The notes: generated by a model not told the origin, from the sequence alone. 23,266 nt of DNA from Bacillota bacterium (GCA_023411645.1 JAEYON010000159.1:1-23266); one strand, 5' to 3'. Positions 1 to 7,845 are shown, counted from the first letter of the stretch. Numbers and translations are program-made.

Positions 1-209
1 ATAATCTCCGGACTTAAGCTGTAAACATTGTTCACCAAAGACTGTGAACCTGCTGCCGTATATGTTTCCATGAAAAACAGGGATAGCATTTTCCATCTGC
101 TATATACTCTTAGTAGATAGCGATCCCTGACAAGGTTCTGAAGACCCATCCGAGGCTTAATATTCTTTACAATACAGTGAATACTTTTTACAGTATTAAT
201 GCCGCCCAT
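1..209 (-). CDS. Partial CIS-associated hypothetical protein, N-terminal 69 residues
   Basis: An open frame without stops runs from an ATG at 209-207 through the left window edge, so only the N-terminus is present. A GGAGG ribosome binding site lies 5 bases before this ATG. A second in-frame ATG at 221-219 is possible but its Shine-Dalgarno is weaker. The visible sequence is basic and looks helical, with no signal peptide. It includes KPRMGLQNLVRDRYLLRVYS and then an aromatic, hydrophobic stretch (MLSLFFMETYTAAG). It follows the second tube paralogue by about 25 bases and so belongs to the same operon. I do not recognise a family. Position suggests a structural or assembly component encoded before the LysM/baseplate genes usual in such loci; that is inference from gene order. 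Confidence 0.6.
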   Translation of the reverse strand, partial: MGGINTVKSIHCIVKNIKPRMGLQNLVRDRYLLRVYSRWKMLSLFFMETYTAAGSQSLVNNVYSLSPEI

Positions 210-233
210 TACAGCCTCCATACCTATTTCCGT

Positions 234-1109
234 TTATAAAATGCCAATAATGCCGTTATGTATGAACTCCAGGCGTGTTATAACCACTTCCGACGCCATG
301 GCGTCAAACTCCGGAACCGTATATTTAACAGGCATTGCATCCAGTACCATCCACAGCTTAATTGGTGAGCCTTTCTCGTTCAAAAGATAAACCATCATTG
401 GCATTTTCACCATCATTCCCAGCTTTGTGGCTGTAAACCATTTACTCAATGTATCAATAAATCCAAGCCCGTATTCAAAAACGAGCCTCGAATTTTTGAC
501 CTGTTTTGGAAACATATGATATCCGCCATTGTCTCCGCCCTCATGATAGGTTTCCAATTCCCATTCGCTTTCCATTCCGGATATTTTGGTGAAGCTGCCT
601 AGTAAAAATGGCATACCTGGGACATCTGCTGAAAAGCAGTTGTTCAAAAAAACCTTTCTGCTTTCACCCAATCCGATAGGTAAGTCTTTTCGGGATAATG
701 GAGTTGGCACACCTGTCTTTTTTATCTCAGACGGACGATATACATTCTGGCTTCCGCTCTCCTGCGGCTCTTCGTTGAGGATCGGCTTTCCGGAAGAATC
801 ATTATACCTTGGAGCCCTAAATTGCTGACCTTGCATTGTACCCGGACGATAAACCTCAATCTGATAAGTGGGATCCCCATTTTGATGCCCTGGAACATCC
901 TTATTACTTAATATAGGGTTCCCCTGATGGTTATAAACAGGCGCAGCAAAATTGCCGCTGTCTCTGACTGCTCCGCGACCCTGTCCCGTGATCGGTGTTC
1001 CGTTCACAGTATTGTATACGGGCATTTGCCATGCGTCTGCTTCAGGGCGGGCGCCCATCGCCTTATAATACTCATTGATGTCCATCGGACCTAATGGCTT
1101 ACGCGCCAT
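234..1109 (-). CDS. Second CIS tube paralogue (gp19-like) with repeat-bearing N-terminal extension
   Basis: The C-terminal half (from about residue 150 of 291) looks like the T4 gp19/CIS tube family: a GSFTKISGMESEWE region, a YHEGGDNGGYHMFP segment, and the closing beta strand ASEVVITRLEFIHNGI. Paralogues of this kind usually form tube-end or tube-initiator rings joining the tube to the baseplate; for this protein that is inference. The N-terminal ~145 residues are not part of the fold and carry three imperfect copies of P-x-Y-N-x(2,3)-G-x-P-I (near residues 30, 57 and 100), plus two VYRP segments. I chose ATG 1109 (MARKPLGPMD). An ATG at 1121 is in frame but sits directly against the only purine-rich stretch (GGCGGG). 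The gene follows the DUF6760-like gene closely and precedes a partial gene. Confidence 0.85.
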   Translation of the reverse strand: MARKPLGPMDINEYYKAMGARPEADAWQMPVYNTVNGTPITGQGRGAVRDSGNFAAPVYNHQGNPILSNKDVPGHQNGDPTYQIEVYRPGTMQGQQFRAPRYNDSSGKPILNEEPQESGSQNVYRPSEIKKTGVPTPLSRKDLPIGLGESRKVFLNNCFSADVPGMPFLLGSFTKISGMESEWELETYHEGGDNGGYHMFPKQVKNSRLVFEYGLGFIDTLSKWFTATKLGMMVKMPMMVYLLNEKGSPIKLWMVLDAMPVKYTVPEFDAMASEVVITRLEFIHNGIIGIL

Positions 1110-1135
1110 AAATATCAACATCCCGCCATCATATT

Positions 1136-1312
1136 TTATGTTCTTTCAAATACGTTCTCCGGCTTGTTACTAAGCTTCTTATTTATTTTGGATACCTCCG
1201 TGCACCATCTGCGGCGTTCTTTATGATCGAGCTGCATGATCTGCTCATGGGACCAATGGAGATAGTACCCTAAAAAAGAAGCTTCTTCGTAGAGCTTTTC
1301 CTCCGGATACAA
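1136..1312 (-). CDS. Small DUF6760-like CIS protein (58 aa, TTG start)
   Basis: This short soluble protein has the signature LYEEASFLGYYLHWSHEQIM followed by LDHKERRRW, which I recognise as the small DUF6760-type protein found between tail-assembly and tube-paralogue genes in contractile injection loci. Its biochemical role is unknown to me. The longest ORF begins at an ATG at 1366, inside the preceding gene, with no ribosome binding site. The TTG at 1312-1310 has AGGAGAG upstream (about 1328-1322, 9-13 bases away), which itself overlaps the stop codon of the upstream gene. I therefore prefer the TTG start, which gives translation coupled to the preceding gene. The family assignment is from memory of the motif and could be confirmed by a profile search. 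Confidence 0.75.
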   Translation of the reverse strand: MYPEEKLYEEASFLGYYLHWSHEQIMQLDHKERRRWCTEVSKINKKLSNKPENVFERT

Positions 1313-1320
1313 CGAAAGCT

Positions 1321-1686
1321 CTACTCTCCTAAAAAATCCAGCGGCACCTCGAAGGTATGCTCGCATTTAGGACATTGAACCTTGTATGAAGGGACTTCCG
1401 ACATGTTGATACGCTGGTAAAGATCTTGCAGGAATGCCATATCAATAGTGAACAGTCCTTCAACAATTTTGGTATTGATGGAATTCAACGTGCCTAACCT
1501 TGTGACGACCCTTGTCAGCAATATGATGGTCAGATACCCGGGGTTCTGCTGTACTCTGGGATCCCTCATCGGGAGAATCTCGTCAGCAGCTGTAGCCAGC
1601 CTCATTGTTCCTTTTTTGTGAACCTCTCCATTGGCGTCAACGTAGCCTCGCGGAAGTTCAAATTCATATTCTGTCTGGAATGACAT
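1321..1686 (-). CDS. CIS tail-assembly protein, phage gp41-like, with CxxC-H motif
   Basis: A 121-aa protein beginning MSFQTEYEFELPRGYVD. The core includes GTMRLATAADEILPMRDPRV, a VVTRLG segment and FLQDLYQRIN, the pattern of the Mu gp41-like tail-assembly family that follows tube genes in phages and injection systems. In phages such proteins act as tail-assembly chaperones; that role here is inferred. The C-terminus ends in CPKCEHTFEVPLDF (Cys105, Cys108, His110), half of a zinc-ribbon-like site, which could bind metal as a dimer. The longest ORF starts at 1731, but ATG 1686 has AGGTGG 7 bases upstream, so I use 1686. A strong hairpin (1737-1775) separates it from the tube gene, and the next gene starts just after its stop. 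Confidence 0.75.
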   Translation of the reverse strand: MSFQTEYEFELPRGYVDANGEVHKKGTMRLATAADEILPMRDPRVQQNPGYLTIILLTRVVTRLGTLNSINTKIVEGLFTIDMAFLQDLYQRINMSEVPSYKVQCPKCEHTFEVPLDFLGE

Positions 1687-1736
1687 GATTACACCACCTG
1701 TCAGTTTGATAAGTACAACGAATGTATACACAATTA

Positions 1737-1775
1737 GCTGTCATGCAAGATTCTTATATAACCTTGCACGACAGC
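1737..1775 (-). other. 13-bp stem-loop between tube and tail-assembly genes
   Basis: The arms at 1737-1749 and 1763-1775 are complementary over 13 positions, with one G-T wobble on one strand, around a 13-base A/T-rich loop. In the transcript it follows the tube stop codon by about 36 bases and precedes the next ribosome binding site. No T-run follows, so it is not a classic intrinsic terminator. It could protect the 3' end of the highly expressed sheath-tube message or attenuate read-through. Function is inferred; the inverted repeat is directly visible. Confidence 0.7.
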
Positions 1776-1811
1776 ATCTTATGCTAAACCACTATCTTTT
1801 CCGTTCCGGTA

Positions 1812-2300
1812 CTATACCTGCGATGGAGAAGCAGAGTCAATTGCCGCACCATCAACACGGAATACACCTTCATGAACCAGCTCAAGAGTCTCAATAGCCA
1901 TCTCAGCGCCAAGACCATTGAGACTGGGCCCTGTGTAGTGCGAAGGCCATGCATTGATTACTTCCCATGATGGTCCATCTGCGCCTGTGTCATCAAGAAG
2001 CTTGATGACAAGATTCTTTCGCGCGATACCAGTCGGGCCTGAAGTATTGTCTGAGGCTACTGTATGGAGCCATTCCATCATCTCCATAGAACCAATAACG
2101 CCCCACTTCAAAGTAATATTTCCATATTTGGTCAGCCCGGAGAGCTTACGCGGCGTCGTTCTGATTTCGTTACCTTCCCTGTATTCGACAACATCAACTG
2201 AAATGTCCGCTCCGGAAACTTCCGAGAAGCCAGCGCTTTCAACGCCATCAAATTCAACCTTGAACCTGAAATTTCTAAACGGATATCTAATTTCTGGCAT
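1812..2300 (-). CDS. CIS/phage tail tube protein (gp19 family)
   Basis: A 162-aa protein of the T4 gp19-like tube family. It polymerises as stacked hexameric rings forming the inner tube pushed out when the sheath contracts. Family marks are MPEIRYPFRNFRFKVEFDG, FSEVSGADISVDVVEYREGN, LKWGV after a PRKLSGLTKYGNIT segment, and the C-terminal AIETLELVHEGV strand. Length is normal for the family. AAGGAT lies about 10 bases before the ATG. It sits about 35 bases after the sheath gene, the usual sheath-tube pairing, and a stem-loop follows it. No signal peptide is present, as expected for a particle assembled in the cytoplasm. The main uncertainty is only which particle type it serves. Confidence 0.95.
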   Translation of the reverse strand: MPEIRYPFRNFRFKVEFDGVESAGFSEVSGADISVDVVEYREGNEIRTTPRKLSGLTKYGNITLKWGVIGSMEMMEWLHTVASDNTSGPTGIARKNLVIKLLDDTGADGPSWEVINAWPSHYTGPSLNGLGAEMAIETLELVHEGVFRVDGAAIDSASPSQV

Positions 2301-2335
2301 TTATATTCAATCCTTTCTTCATCTTATTTAGGACA

Positions 2336-4123
2336 TTATGAATTAGCCGTAAATTGACCAATTCTGAAGATCACAAATTCTGCCGGCTTCACAGGCGCTA
2401 CACCAATAACGCAAATCAAACGGCCATTGTCTATATCATCCTGAGTCATTGTGGAACGTCCGATATCGACAAAGAAGGCTTCATTCGGAGCAGTACCTGC
2501 TAATGCTCCCGATCTCCATACAGATGAGAGGAATAGCTCAACAGATCTTTGAACTCTTGTCCATAGCAGTTCTGTGTTAGGCTCGAATACGACCCAGTTT
2601 GTGTTTGCCTTAATGGATTCCTCAAGGAATATAAACAGTCTGCGGACATTGACATATTTCCAGTTACCGTTAGATGAGCAGGTTCTTGCTCCCCAAACGC
2701 GGATACCTCTGCCGGGGAACGCTCTGATGAGGTTGACTCCGGCTGGATTAAGCCTGTCCTGCTCAGCACTGTTGTAGCCATATTCCAGACCAGTGCAGCT
2801 GCGAACCACTTCATTTGCGGGTGCCTTATGTACGCCTATAGTCAGATCACAACGTGCATATATGCCGCACATGGTAGCGGACGGAGGTAAATAGAAGCTC
2901 TTTTTGGCCAGGGGATCAAAAACCTCCAACCACGGATGATACATAGCAGCGTAGGAGCTGTCGAACATATCTTTATACTCTAGAATTTCATCAACCTTTT
3001 TCTTCGTTCTTGGTATATCCAATACTGCAAATCTGCTCTTGGTCGATTCGCAATGTGCAACAAGAGAAAGCTGTACATCCGGGATCGTAATGCCCGGCAC
3101 AGCCATCATGCTTACATCACTTATCTCAATGAAAGCCTGAATTCCCGTACGTTTTCCGGGTCCTGCATTGATGCCGATAAAGTCGGCGGCCGTAATTCCT
3201 CCGATACTGCCTTCGGAGCCGCCATCGAAAGTGATAAGCGTTGAAACGCCCTTGGCGCCTATTGCCTCATATGGCGGTAAAAGCGCTGCAACAGCAGTCG
3301 GTTCACTTTCCTCCTGTTTGTCGCCCTTTTTATCGGTCTTTGCGGCTTCAGAAGCCTTGGCTTTTGGCGCCTCAGGCGCACTAAAGGATGCATCAACCGA
3401 CACAAACTCGCTCTTAGTCATACGGGATACAATGTAGTCAGGTGAATCCGGATTTAAGGATACAAATGTATACTCTTCCTTCGCGTCGTCGCATTTCACA
3501 GTGATATTGATTTCGCAGCTTTTCATAAACTTAGTCGGAACGAGTGCCTTGTCAATAAATGACGGATTGACAGGGTTTTCAAATGTAACCGTCTTTTCCT
3601 GGATCGCCTTGATTTTGTTGTAGACCTTATTCTTTCCGTCGTCAAAAACTACAATGTCTCCAGCATAGAAGCCATCCGTATTCTTGAGCACGCAATCATT
3701 GCCTTCAACTTCGTATACAGGAGTTTTCTGCCTGCTGGAAGGAACAATGACTACCTTGATCTTGTTTCCCCATTCTCCGGGGCTTGCCGCTGAAAAGGTC
3801 AAAACTTCCGCAGTTTTGCCTGTTGCAGCTTTTGCATCAGTCGGAGCGACTCTCATGATATAACATTTGGAGCCTCCATTGACAAAAAAGCTCTCCACTG
3901 CGTAAGGAAGGTATCTTTTTTCTCCGTACTTGGATTCTGTAAGATAACCGCCGTAAATACGCATATAATCGCTGAAGCTGGTTACAAATTGCGGTTTTCC
4001 AATAACAGGGCCCTTTTCAGCCAGGCCGATAAAGCCTGCTGTGCTGGTCCCTACACCAGCCATTGGAACGGAACCGGACTCGTATTCCTCGACATATACA
4101 CCTGGTGATAAATACTCTGGCAT
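2336..4123 (-). CDS. Contractile tail sheath protein
   Basis: A 595-aa sheath subunit. Sheath subunits form the outer contractile helix around the tube. It opens with the conserved MPEYLSPGVYVEEYESGS and a GFIGLAEKGPV segment, and ends with the conserved core: RAFPGRGIRVWGARTCSS, YVNVRRLFIFLEESI, NWVVFEPN, and a C-terminal VAPVKPAEFVIFRIGQF strand of the kind that interlocks neighbouring subunits. Residues about 100-325 are a variable insertion domain, including a charged low-complexity linker (about 249-282, rich in A, K, E, D) that probably faces outward. The Shine-Dalgarno is weak (GGAT/GGGAT about 12 bases upstream), odd for a protein made in bulk, so expression may depend on transcription level. 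Tube gene follows. Confidence 0.96.
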   Translation of the reverse strand: MPEYLSPGVYVEEYESGSVPMAGVGTSTAGFIGLAEKGPVIGKPQFVTSFSDYMRIYGGYLTESKYGEKRYLPYAVESFFVNGGSKCYIMRVAPTDAKAATGKTAEVLTFSAASPGEWGNKIKVVIVPSSRQKTPVYEVEGNDCVLKNTDGFYAGDIVVFDDGKNKVYNKIKAIQEKTVTFENPVNPSFIDKALVPTKFMKSCEINITVKCDDAKEEYTFVSLNPDSPDYIVSRMTKSEFVSVDASFSAPEAPKAKASEAAKTDKKGDKQEESEPTAVAALLPPYEAIGAKGVSTLITFDGGSEGSIGGITAADFIGINAGPGKRTGIQAFIEISDVSMMAVPGITIPDVQLSLVAHCESTKSRFAVLDIPRTKKKVDEILEYKDMFDSSYAAMYHPWLEVFDPLAKKSFYLPPSATMCGIYARCDLTIGVHKAPANEVVRSCTGLEYGYNSAEQDRLNPAGVNLIRAFPGRGIRVWGARTCSSNGNWKYVNVRRLFIFLEESIKANTNWVVFEPNTELLWTRVQRSVELFLSSVWRSGALAGTAPNEAFFVDIGRSTMTQDDIDNGRLICVIGVAPVKPAEFVIFRIGQFTANS

Positions 4124-4258
4124 GCTGTTTCTAATCCCATCCGATCATAAATCTACGATGATGAGATCAGTTACCCCCTCTCTATATATATTTGCTGCCC
4201 TTGGACAGCTAGAAAGCTAAGTTAATACTGCGTCCAATAAAAACTACTTTTTGAGTCT

Positions 4259-5419
4259 TCAGGATGATTTCCCCGAATTCCTCTTATTCTTGTCGTCATC
4301 GTTATCCTCAGGTTCTTCCATATCCGATAGCTCTTCAAGTATCTCTGCCGAAAAGCCCGGCCTTGAAAAAATAGCCTCTGCCCTCCGGGAGTTTTCCAGA
4401 AGCATTGTAAGCTGATTAAAAAACTGAATCTTCATCTGTCGTTTTCTGTTAATCAGCGCCTGTGTTTTTGTGATGCCTGCAGTCAATACAGCCTTTTGCT
4501 CAGAAACATCACTGCGCTTGCTGCTGTCCGCTTCAGCCTGCTCCATTCCGGTTAATTCCTTTAGCTGTTTTTCATATTCTGTCAATCTCTGTGTATCGTC
4601 AGAAATGTTCAGGAATGGATATAATTTTCGAAGAGTATCTCCCTTAATTCCAATTACTGCTTTTTGAGGATCCTCTGCCGCCATACCTTCTAAATACTGA
4701 AGTGTTTGCCGCGCACTGTGTATGGATTCAACTACAAGCCCGATCGCACTGTCTGTATACCGGTTAAATAAGGCCTTAGCTAAAGAATTTCTTACAGGAG
4801 CCTTAACTGAAGATGAACTAAAGAGCTTACCTTGAAAGGAATTGTGAGGACCGGAGCGACCGATAGTTCTTTTCAGACAGGAAACAAAAATTGTTTTTCC
4901 TTCGCCCCGGAGGACTGCAGCAGCTAAATGTCCGTTGGTGAAGGCCACATCAGAAAATTTTCTGTAAAAATCACCTTCCGCTCTTCCATTAGGCTCACTC
5001 TCATATTCCGGGTTCTCCCCCAGCTTTCCTCCCGGCTTTTCACCGGGCTTATCCCTTGTGCTTTCTCCTGTATTCTCCCCCGCAAAAACCCGATCCGGTT
5101 CCCCGAGGCGCTGTCCTCTCCTGTTGCTTTGAACAGACTCTTCTGATGCTTCCCTTACATTGCCCTTCTCGCCGGTCTTCTCAGGTCCTGCAGGAAATCC
5201 GTTTCTGCCTGCCAATTGCTCAGCATTGTGCTGTCCGCATAAATCAAAGGTTGATTTGAAGCTTTCTGTTATGTGATATATAGGATCACGGCTTTTAATA
5301 CTTGCCGTCCCTGCGCTTAAAGCAAGATTACCCTCGATACTCCGCTTTATAGAAGCTGCAGTGTGCGAAACGGCCGAAGCTTTTGTTTTCTTATTCCGGT
5401 ATGCACCCGCAAAACCCAT
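4259..5419 (-). CDS. Unknown CIS-locus protein (386 aa), low-complexity centre, helical C-terminus
   Basis: I do not recognise a family. The protein lies between the AAA+ ATPase and the sheath, on the same strand, and is the first gene after the phased 20-bp repeat region, so it is probably co-expressed with sheath and tube. Residues about 75-150 are hydrophilic and repetitive in composition (many G, E, K, R, P, with GEK/GEN/GES triplets), suggesting disorder. Residues about 205-345 look helical and charged, possibly coiled coil, ending in an acidic tail (MEEPEDNDDDKNKR). No signal peptide or clear transmembrane span is visible. GGGG lies about 8 bases before the ATG. Possible roles are cargo, scaffold or sheath-assembly factor; none can be chosen from sequence alone. 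Confidence 0.8.
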   Translation of the reverse strand: MGFAGAYRNKKTKASAVSHTAASIKRSIEGNLALSAGTASIKSRDPIYHITESFKSTFDLCGQHNAEQLAGRNGFPAGPEKTGEKGNVREASEESVQSNRRGQRLGEPDRVFAGENTGESTRDKPGEKPGGKLGENPEYESEPNGRAEGDFYRKFSDVAFTNGHLAAAVLRGEGKTIFVSCLKRTIGRSGPHNSFQGKLFSSSSVKAPVRNSLAKALFNRYTDSAIGLVVESIHSARQTLQYLEGMAAEDPQKAVIGIKGDTLRKLYPFLNISDDTQRLTEYEKQLKELTGMEQAEADSSKRSDVSEQKAVLTAGITKTQALINRKRQMKIQFFNQLTMLLENSRRAEAIFSRPGFSAEILEELSDMEEPEDNDDDKNKRNSGKSS

Positions 5420-5511
5420 AACTTACCCCATATCAGAAGAAATAAAAATGCATAAAGCTTATTAAACCACATTTCCATACTATACAAATATTAATAAAAT
5501 AGCACTTGTTT

Positions 5512-5539
5512 TTTGTAATAAGGTGTCACTAATTGTCAA
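5512..5539 (-). promoter_or_regulatory. Candidate promoter for the 386-aa/sheath/tube segment
   Basis: A perfect TTGACA -35 hexamer reads on the minus strand at 5539-5534. A TACAAA -10-like hexamer follows after 16 bases at 5517-5512; it matches TATAAT only moderately. The phased repeats at 5551-5610 lie directly upstream of the -35, the position expected for an activator. The next gene starts about 95 bases downstream. Confidence 0.5.
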
Positions 5540-5550
5540 TTATTGATGAT

Positions 5551-5608
5551 CTATATTACAATTGTGTAAACTATGTAACAGGAGTGTGAACTATATTACA
5601 TAAATGTT
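5551..5608 (-). repeat. Phased 20-bp direct repeats, likely regulator binding array
   Basis: On the plus strand CTATATTACA (5551-5560), CTATGTAACA (5571-5580) and CTATATTACA (5591-5600) recur at exactly 20-bp spacing. On the minus strand each is followed by a TTyACA-like element, with TTAACA, TTCACA and TTTACA also 20 bp apart. The unit reads TGTWAYATAG plus about 10 bases, i.e. two 10-bp half-sites on one face of the helix. OmpR-family regulators commonly bind such tandem half-sites. The array lies between the ATPase stop and the TTGACA element. The repeats are seen directly; the regulator is inferred. Confidence 0.75.
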
Positions 5609-5634
5609 AAAGTATCAGAGCAAATGTAGTAGCA

Positions 5635-7845
5635 TCAGAAAACCAGATCAGAGTATTCCTTCAAATCCTCCTTCACAATAATAATATTGTTTTTACGCTG
5701 CTCATTGACAGTACTCTTCAGGAGGTGCCTCATGGATATCGAAGTCTTTTCTGCCGCCGCCTGAAAGGCCGCATGTATCACAATATTCTTAATATTTCCC
5801 CCTGCAAGTTTAAACTGTTCCGCCATAAAATCCAGGTTCACATCTTCTGAAATTGGTGCGCCGGTATTGAGCATCTTGCCCCACAGCATTCTTCTGGTAG
5901 GCACATCAGGGAAAGGAAATGAAATGACGAAGTTTATTCTGCGCATAAAGGCGTTATCTATATTCTGGAGCAAATTGGTTGCCATAATGATGACACCGTC
6001 ATACTCCTCAATCTGCTGCAAGAGGTAAGCTGTTTCGATATTGGCATGCCTGTCATGGGCATCCTTGACCTCCGACCTTTTACCGAACAGTGCGTCTGTC
6101 TCGTCAAAAAACAAAATGCAGTTAGCGTTTTTTGCCTCCTCAAAAACCTGCCTCAGATTTTTTTCAGTTTCACCTATGTATTTGCTGACCACCTGTGAAA
6201 GCTGTATCTTATACATTTCCATATGAAGCTGATTTGCAACAACCTGAGCTGCCATAGTTTTCCCTGTGCCTGGAGGTCCGGAAAACAACATGGACAAGCC
6301 TTTCCCATATGATACCTTTCGGTCAAAATGCCACTGCTGATATACGGTATGTCTGAATTTAACATGAGTACACGCTTCCTTAAGGAGCGTCACCTGATCA
6401 TCGGGCAGCACCAGATCCTCCCAGTCGTAGGCAGGTTCAACCTTGTCGGCAAGTGCATCGAGGTGCATGACCACCTGGGCATAACAGCTTTTATGCAGTG
6501 TCGCAGTATCAATTGCATTAAATCCGTAAATATCGCACAGACCTGACGCCTGTTCAACAGCGTTTCGTATCTGGCCGGGAGTAAACCTGAATTTAGACGC
6601 CAGCTCAGCCAGATCAATCTCATTTTCCAGACTTCTCCCTCGGGTAAATGACTCCCATAAATGCAGCCTCATGTTTTCATCAACCGGGTCAATTGCGATA
6701 TCAGCTTTAATGAAGCTGCTTGGCAGGTTTGTCTCCTTCCATATTTTTTCTGATGTAATGAACACTATTCCGGGAAGATATGCTGTATCCTGAGTCATTG
6801 CGGCAATAAAGTCGTATAATTCTCTTTGGTTAATCTCCTCGAGCAGAGGTTCAAAGCCTGTAAAGCAAATATATGCGCTATTGAGAACAGCCTCGCAGAT
6901 AGCTTCATGAACCTTGAGCCTCATAGAACCCGTTGCCTCTATCAGGGCCTTCATATTTACAAAAAGGCCTCTCCCCCCCTTTCTGCGTATGGCATGCCTG
7001 ACCTGAAACTTTCTGCCGCTTCCTTTCCTGCCCGTTATAAAGATAAGAACAGTCTCCCGGCTTTCACCGCAGGTCTGTGATTGGGAGGATAATATCGAAT
7101 CAATACAGCGGGCAGTAAAGTCATTGACCTCAAGTGCATGAAGCTGGTCATTCCCACAAAAAATATCAATAAAGCCGTTATCAAGCCTGGTATTATTTCC
7201 TATTAGATAATTTACAACGCGTTCTCGTAAGATGATTTTGATGTTGAAAAGCGATTCGCTTTCTTCAGAAGGGTTAAGTAAAAATCTGGTGAGAGCACTG
7301 TTATGTGTGAAGTAGTGATAATAATCCGCCGTCATTTCACCGGGCATAGCAAAAAGCTTGATCGCAGTTTCAGCTGTCGGAAGCTTCTTTGTAATATCAT
7401 CCTGCAGAAACGCAAAGATTTTTTCATACTTTTTATCCATTTGTACCGCAAATGCAAGCAACAGGCAGTTTCCGGCAAAGTCATCCAGTGAGAACTTTTT
7501 GATCAGCTGAAGTGCCGGCATCTCAGGATTAGAAACGGCGGTTTTCTTAAGTCTCACTGAGAAATAGCCATTGAGTGACTCGATATCAGCGATTTCTTCT
7601 TCTTTCAGATTTACACCTATGACTGAATCAACCGCTCTTGTTAGATTCATCTCAAACTCTGCCCGGGATACTGCAAGACCCATCATATTCTGCAAATTAT
7701 TTTCAGGTCCCACCCACATGTGATATTTATAGAGATAATATATCCGCATATCCAACAGAGTCATGAAATCCGTCATCATCTCCCGCTGATTCTCATAGGG
7801 CTTATTCAGCTTCTCTGCATCAATATTCCAAACATCATTCTCCAT
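5635..7845 (-). CDS. CIS-type AAA+ ATPase with degenerate N-terminal ATPase domain
   Basis: A 736-aa protein. The C-terminal AAA+ module has Walker A GPPGTGKT (523-530), Walker B ILFFDETDA (577-585), sensor-1 MATN (621-624) and the arginine pair in FMRRIN (634-637). An upstream module has a P-loop-like GRKGSGRK (272-279) but only AYICFTGFE where Walker B should be, so it is probably inactive. Such ATPases are standard parts of extracellular injection loci (Afp15/Pvc15 type) and are thought to act in particle assembly or cargo loading; the exact role is inferred. The longest ORF starts at 7905, but ATG 7845 has AGAGGAGG 5-6 bases upstream and overlaps the end of the YbjN-like gene by 11 bases. 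About 215 bases of AT-rich regulatory DNA follow. Confidence 0.9.
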   Translation of the reverse strand: MENDVWNIDAEKLNKPYENQREMMTDFMTLLDMRIYYLYKYHMWVGPENNLQNMMGLAVSRAEFEMNLTRAVDSVIGVNLKEEEIADIESLNGYFSVRLKKTAVSNPEMPALQLIKKFSLDDFAGNCLLLAFAVQMDKKYEKIFAFLQDDITKKLPTAETAIKLFAMPGEMTADYYHYFTHNSALTRFLLNPSEESESLFNIKIILRERVVNYLIGNNTRLDNGFIDIFCGNDQLHALEVNDFTARCIDSILSSQSQTCGESRETVLIFITGRKGSGRKFQVRHAIRRKGGRGLFVNMKALIEATGSMRLKVHEAICEAVLNSAYICFTGFEPLLEEINQRELYDFIAAMTQDTAYLPGIVFITSEKIWKETNLPSSFIKADIAIDPVDENMRLHLWESFTRGRSLENEIDLAELASKFRFTPGQIRNAVEQASGLCDIYGFNAIDTATLHKSCYAQVVMHLDALADKVEPAYDWEDLVLPDDQVTLLKEACTHVKFRHTVYQQWHFDRKVSYGKGLSMLFSGPPGTGKTMAAQVVANQLHMEMYKIQLSQVVSKYIGETEKNLRQVFEEAKNANCILFFDETDALFGKRSEVKDAHDRHANIETAYLLQQIEEYDGVIIMATNLLQNIDNAFMRRINFVISFPFPDVPTRRMLWGKMLNTGAPISEDVNLDFMAEQFKLAGGNIKNIVIHAAFQAAAEKTSISMRHLLKSTVNEQRKNNIIIVKEDLKEYSDLVF

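Noticed and set aside
4124..4258. Separate promoter or terminator between the 386-aa gene and the sheath
   Set aside because: An AT-rich TATATATA run and a 6-bp hairpin (GCTGTC/GGCAGC) are present, but no convincing -35 or T-tract accompanies them.
5551..5608. Possible CRISPR-like or iteron array
   Set aside because: Units are only about 10 conserved bases with 10-base gaps, only three copies, and no cas or replication genes are nearby; a regulator site fits better.
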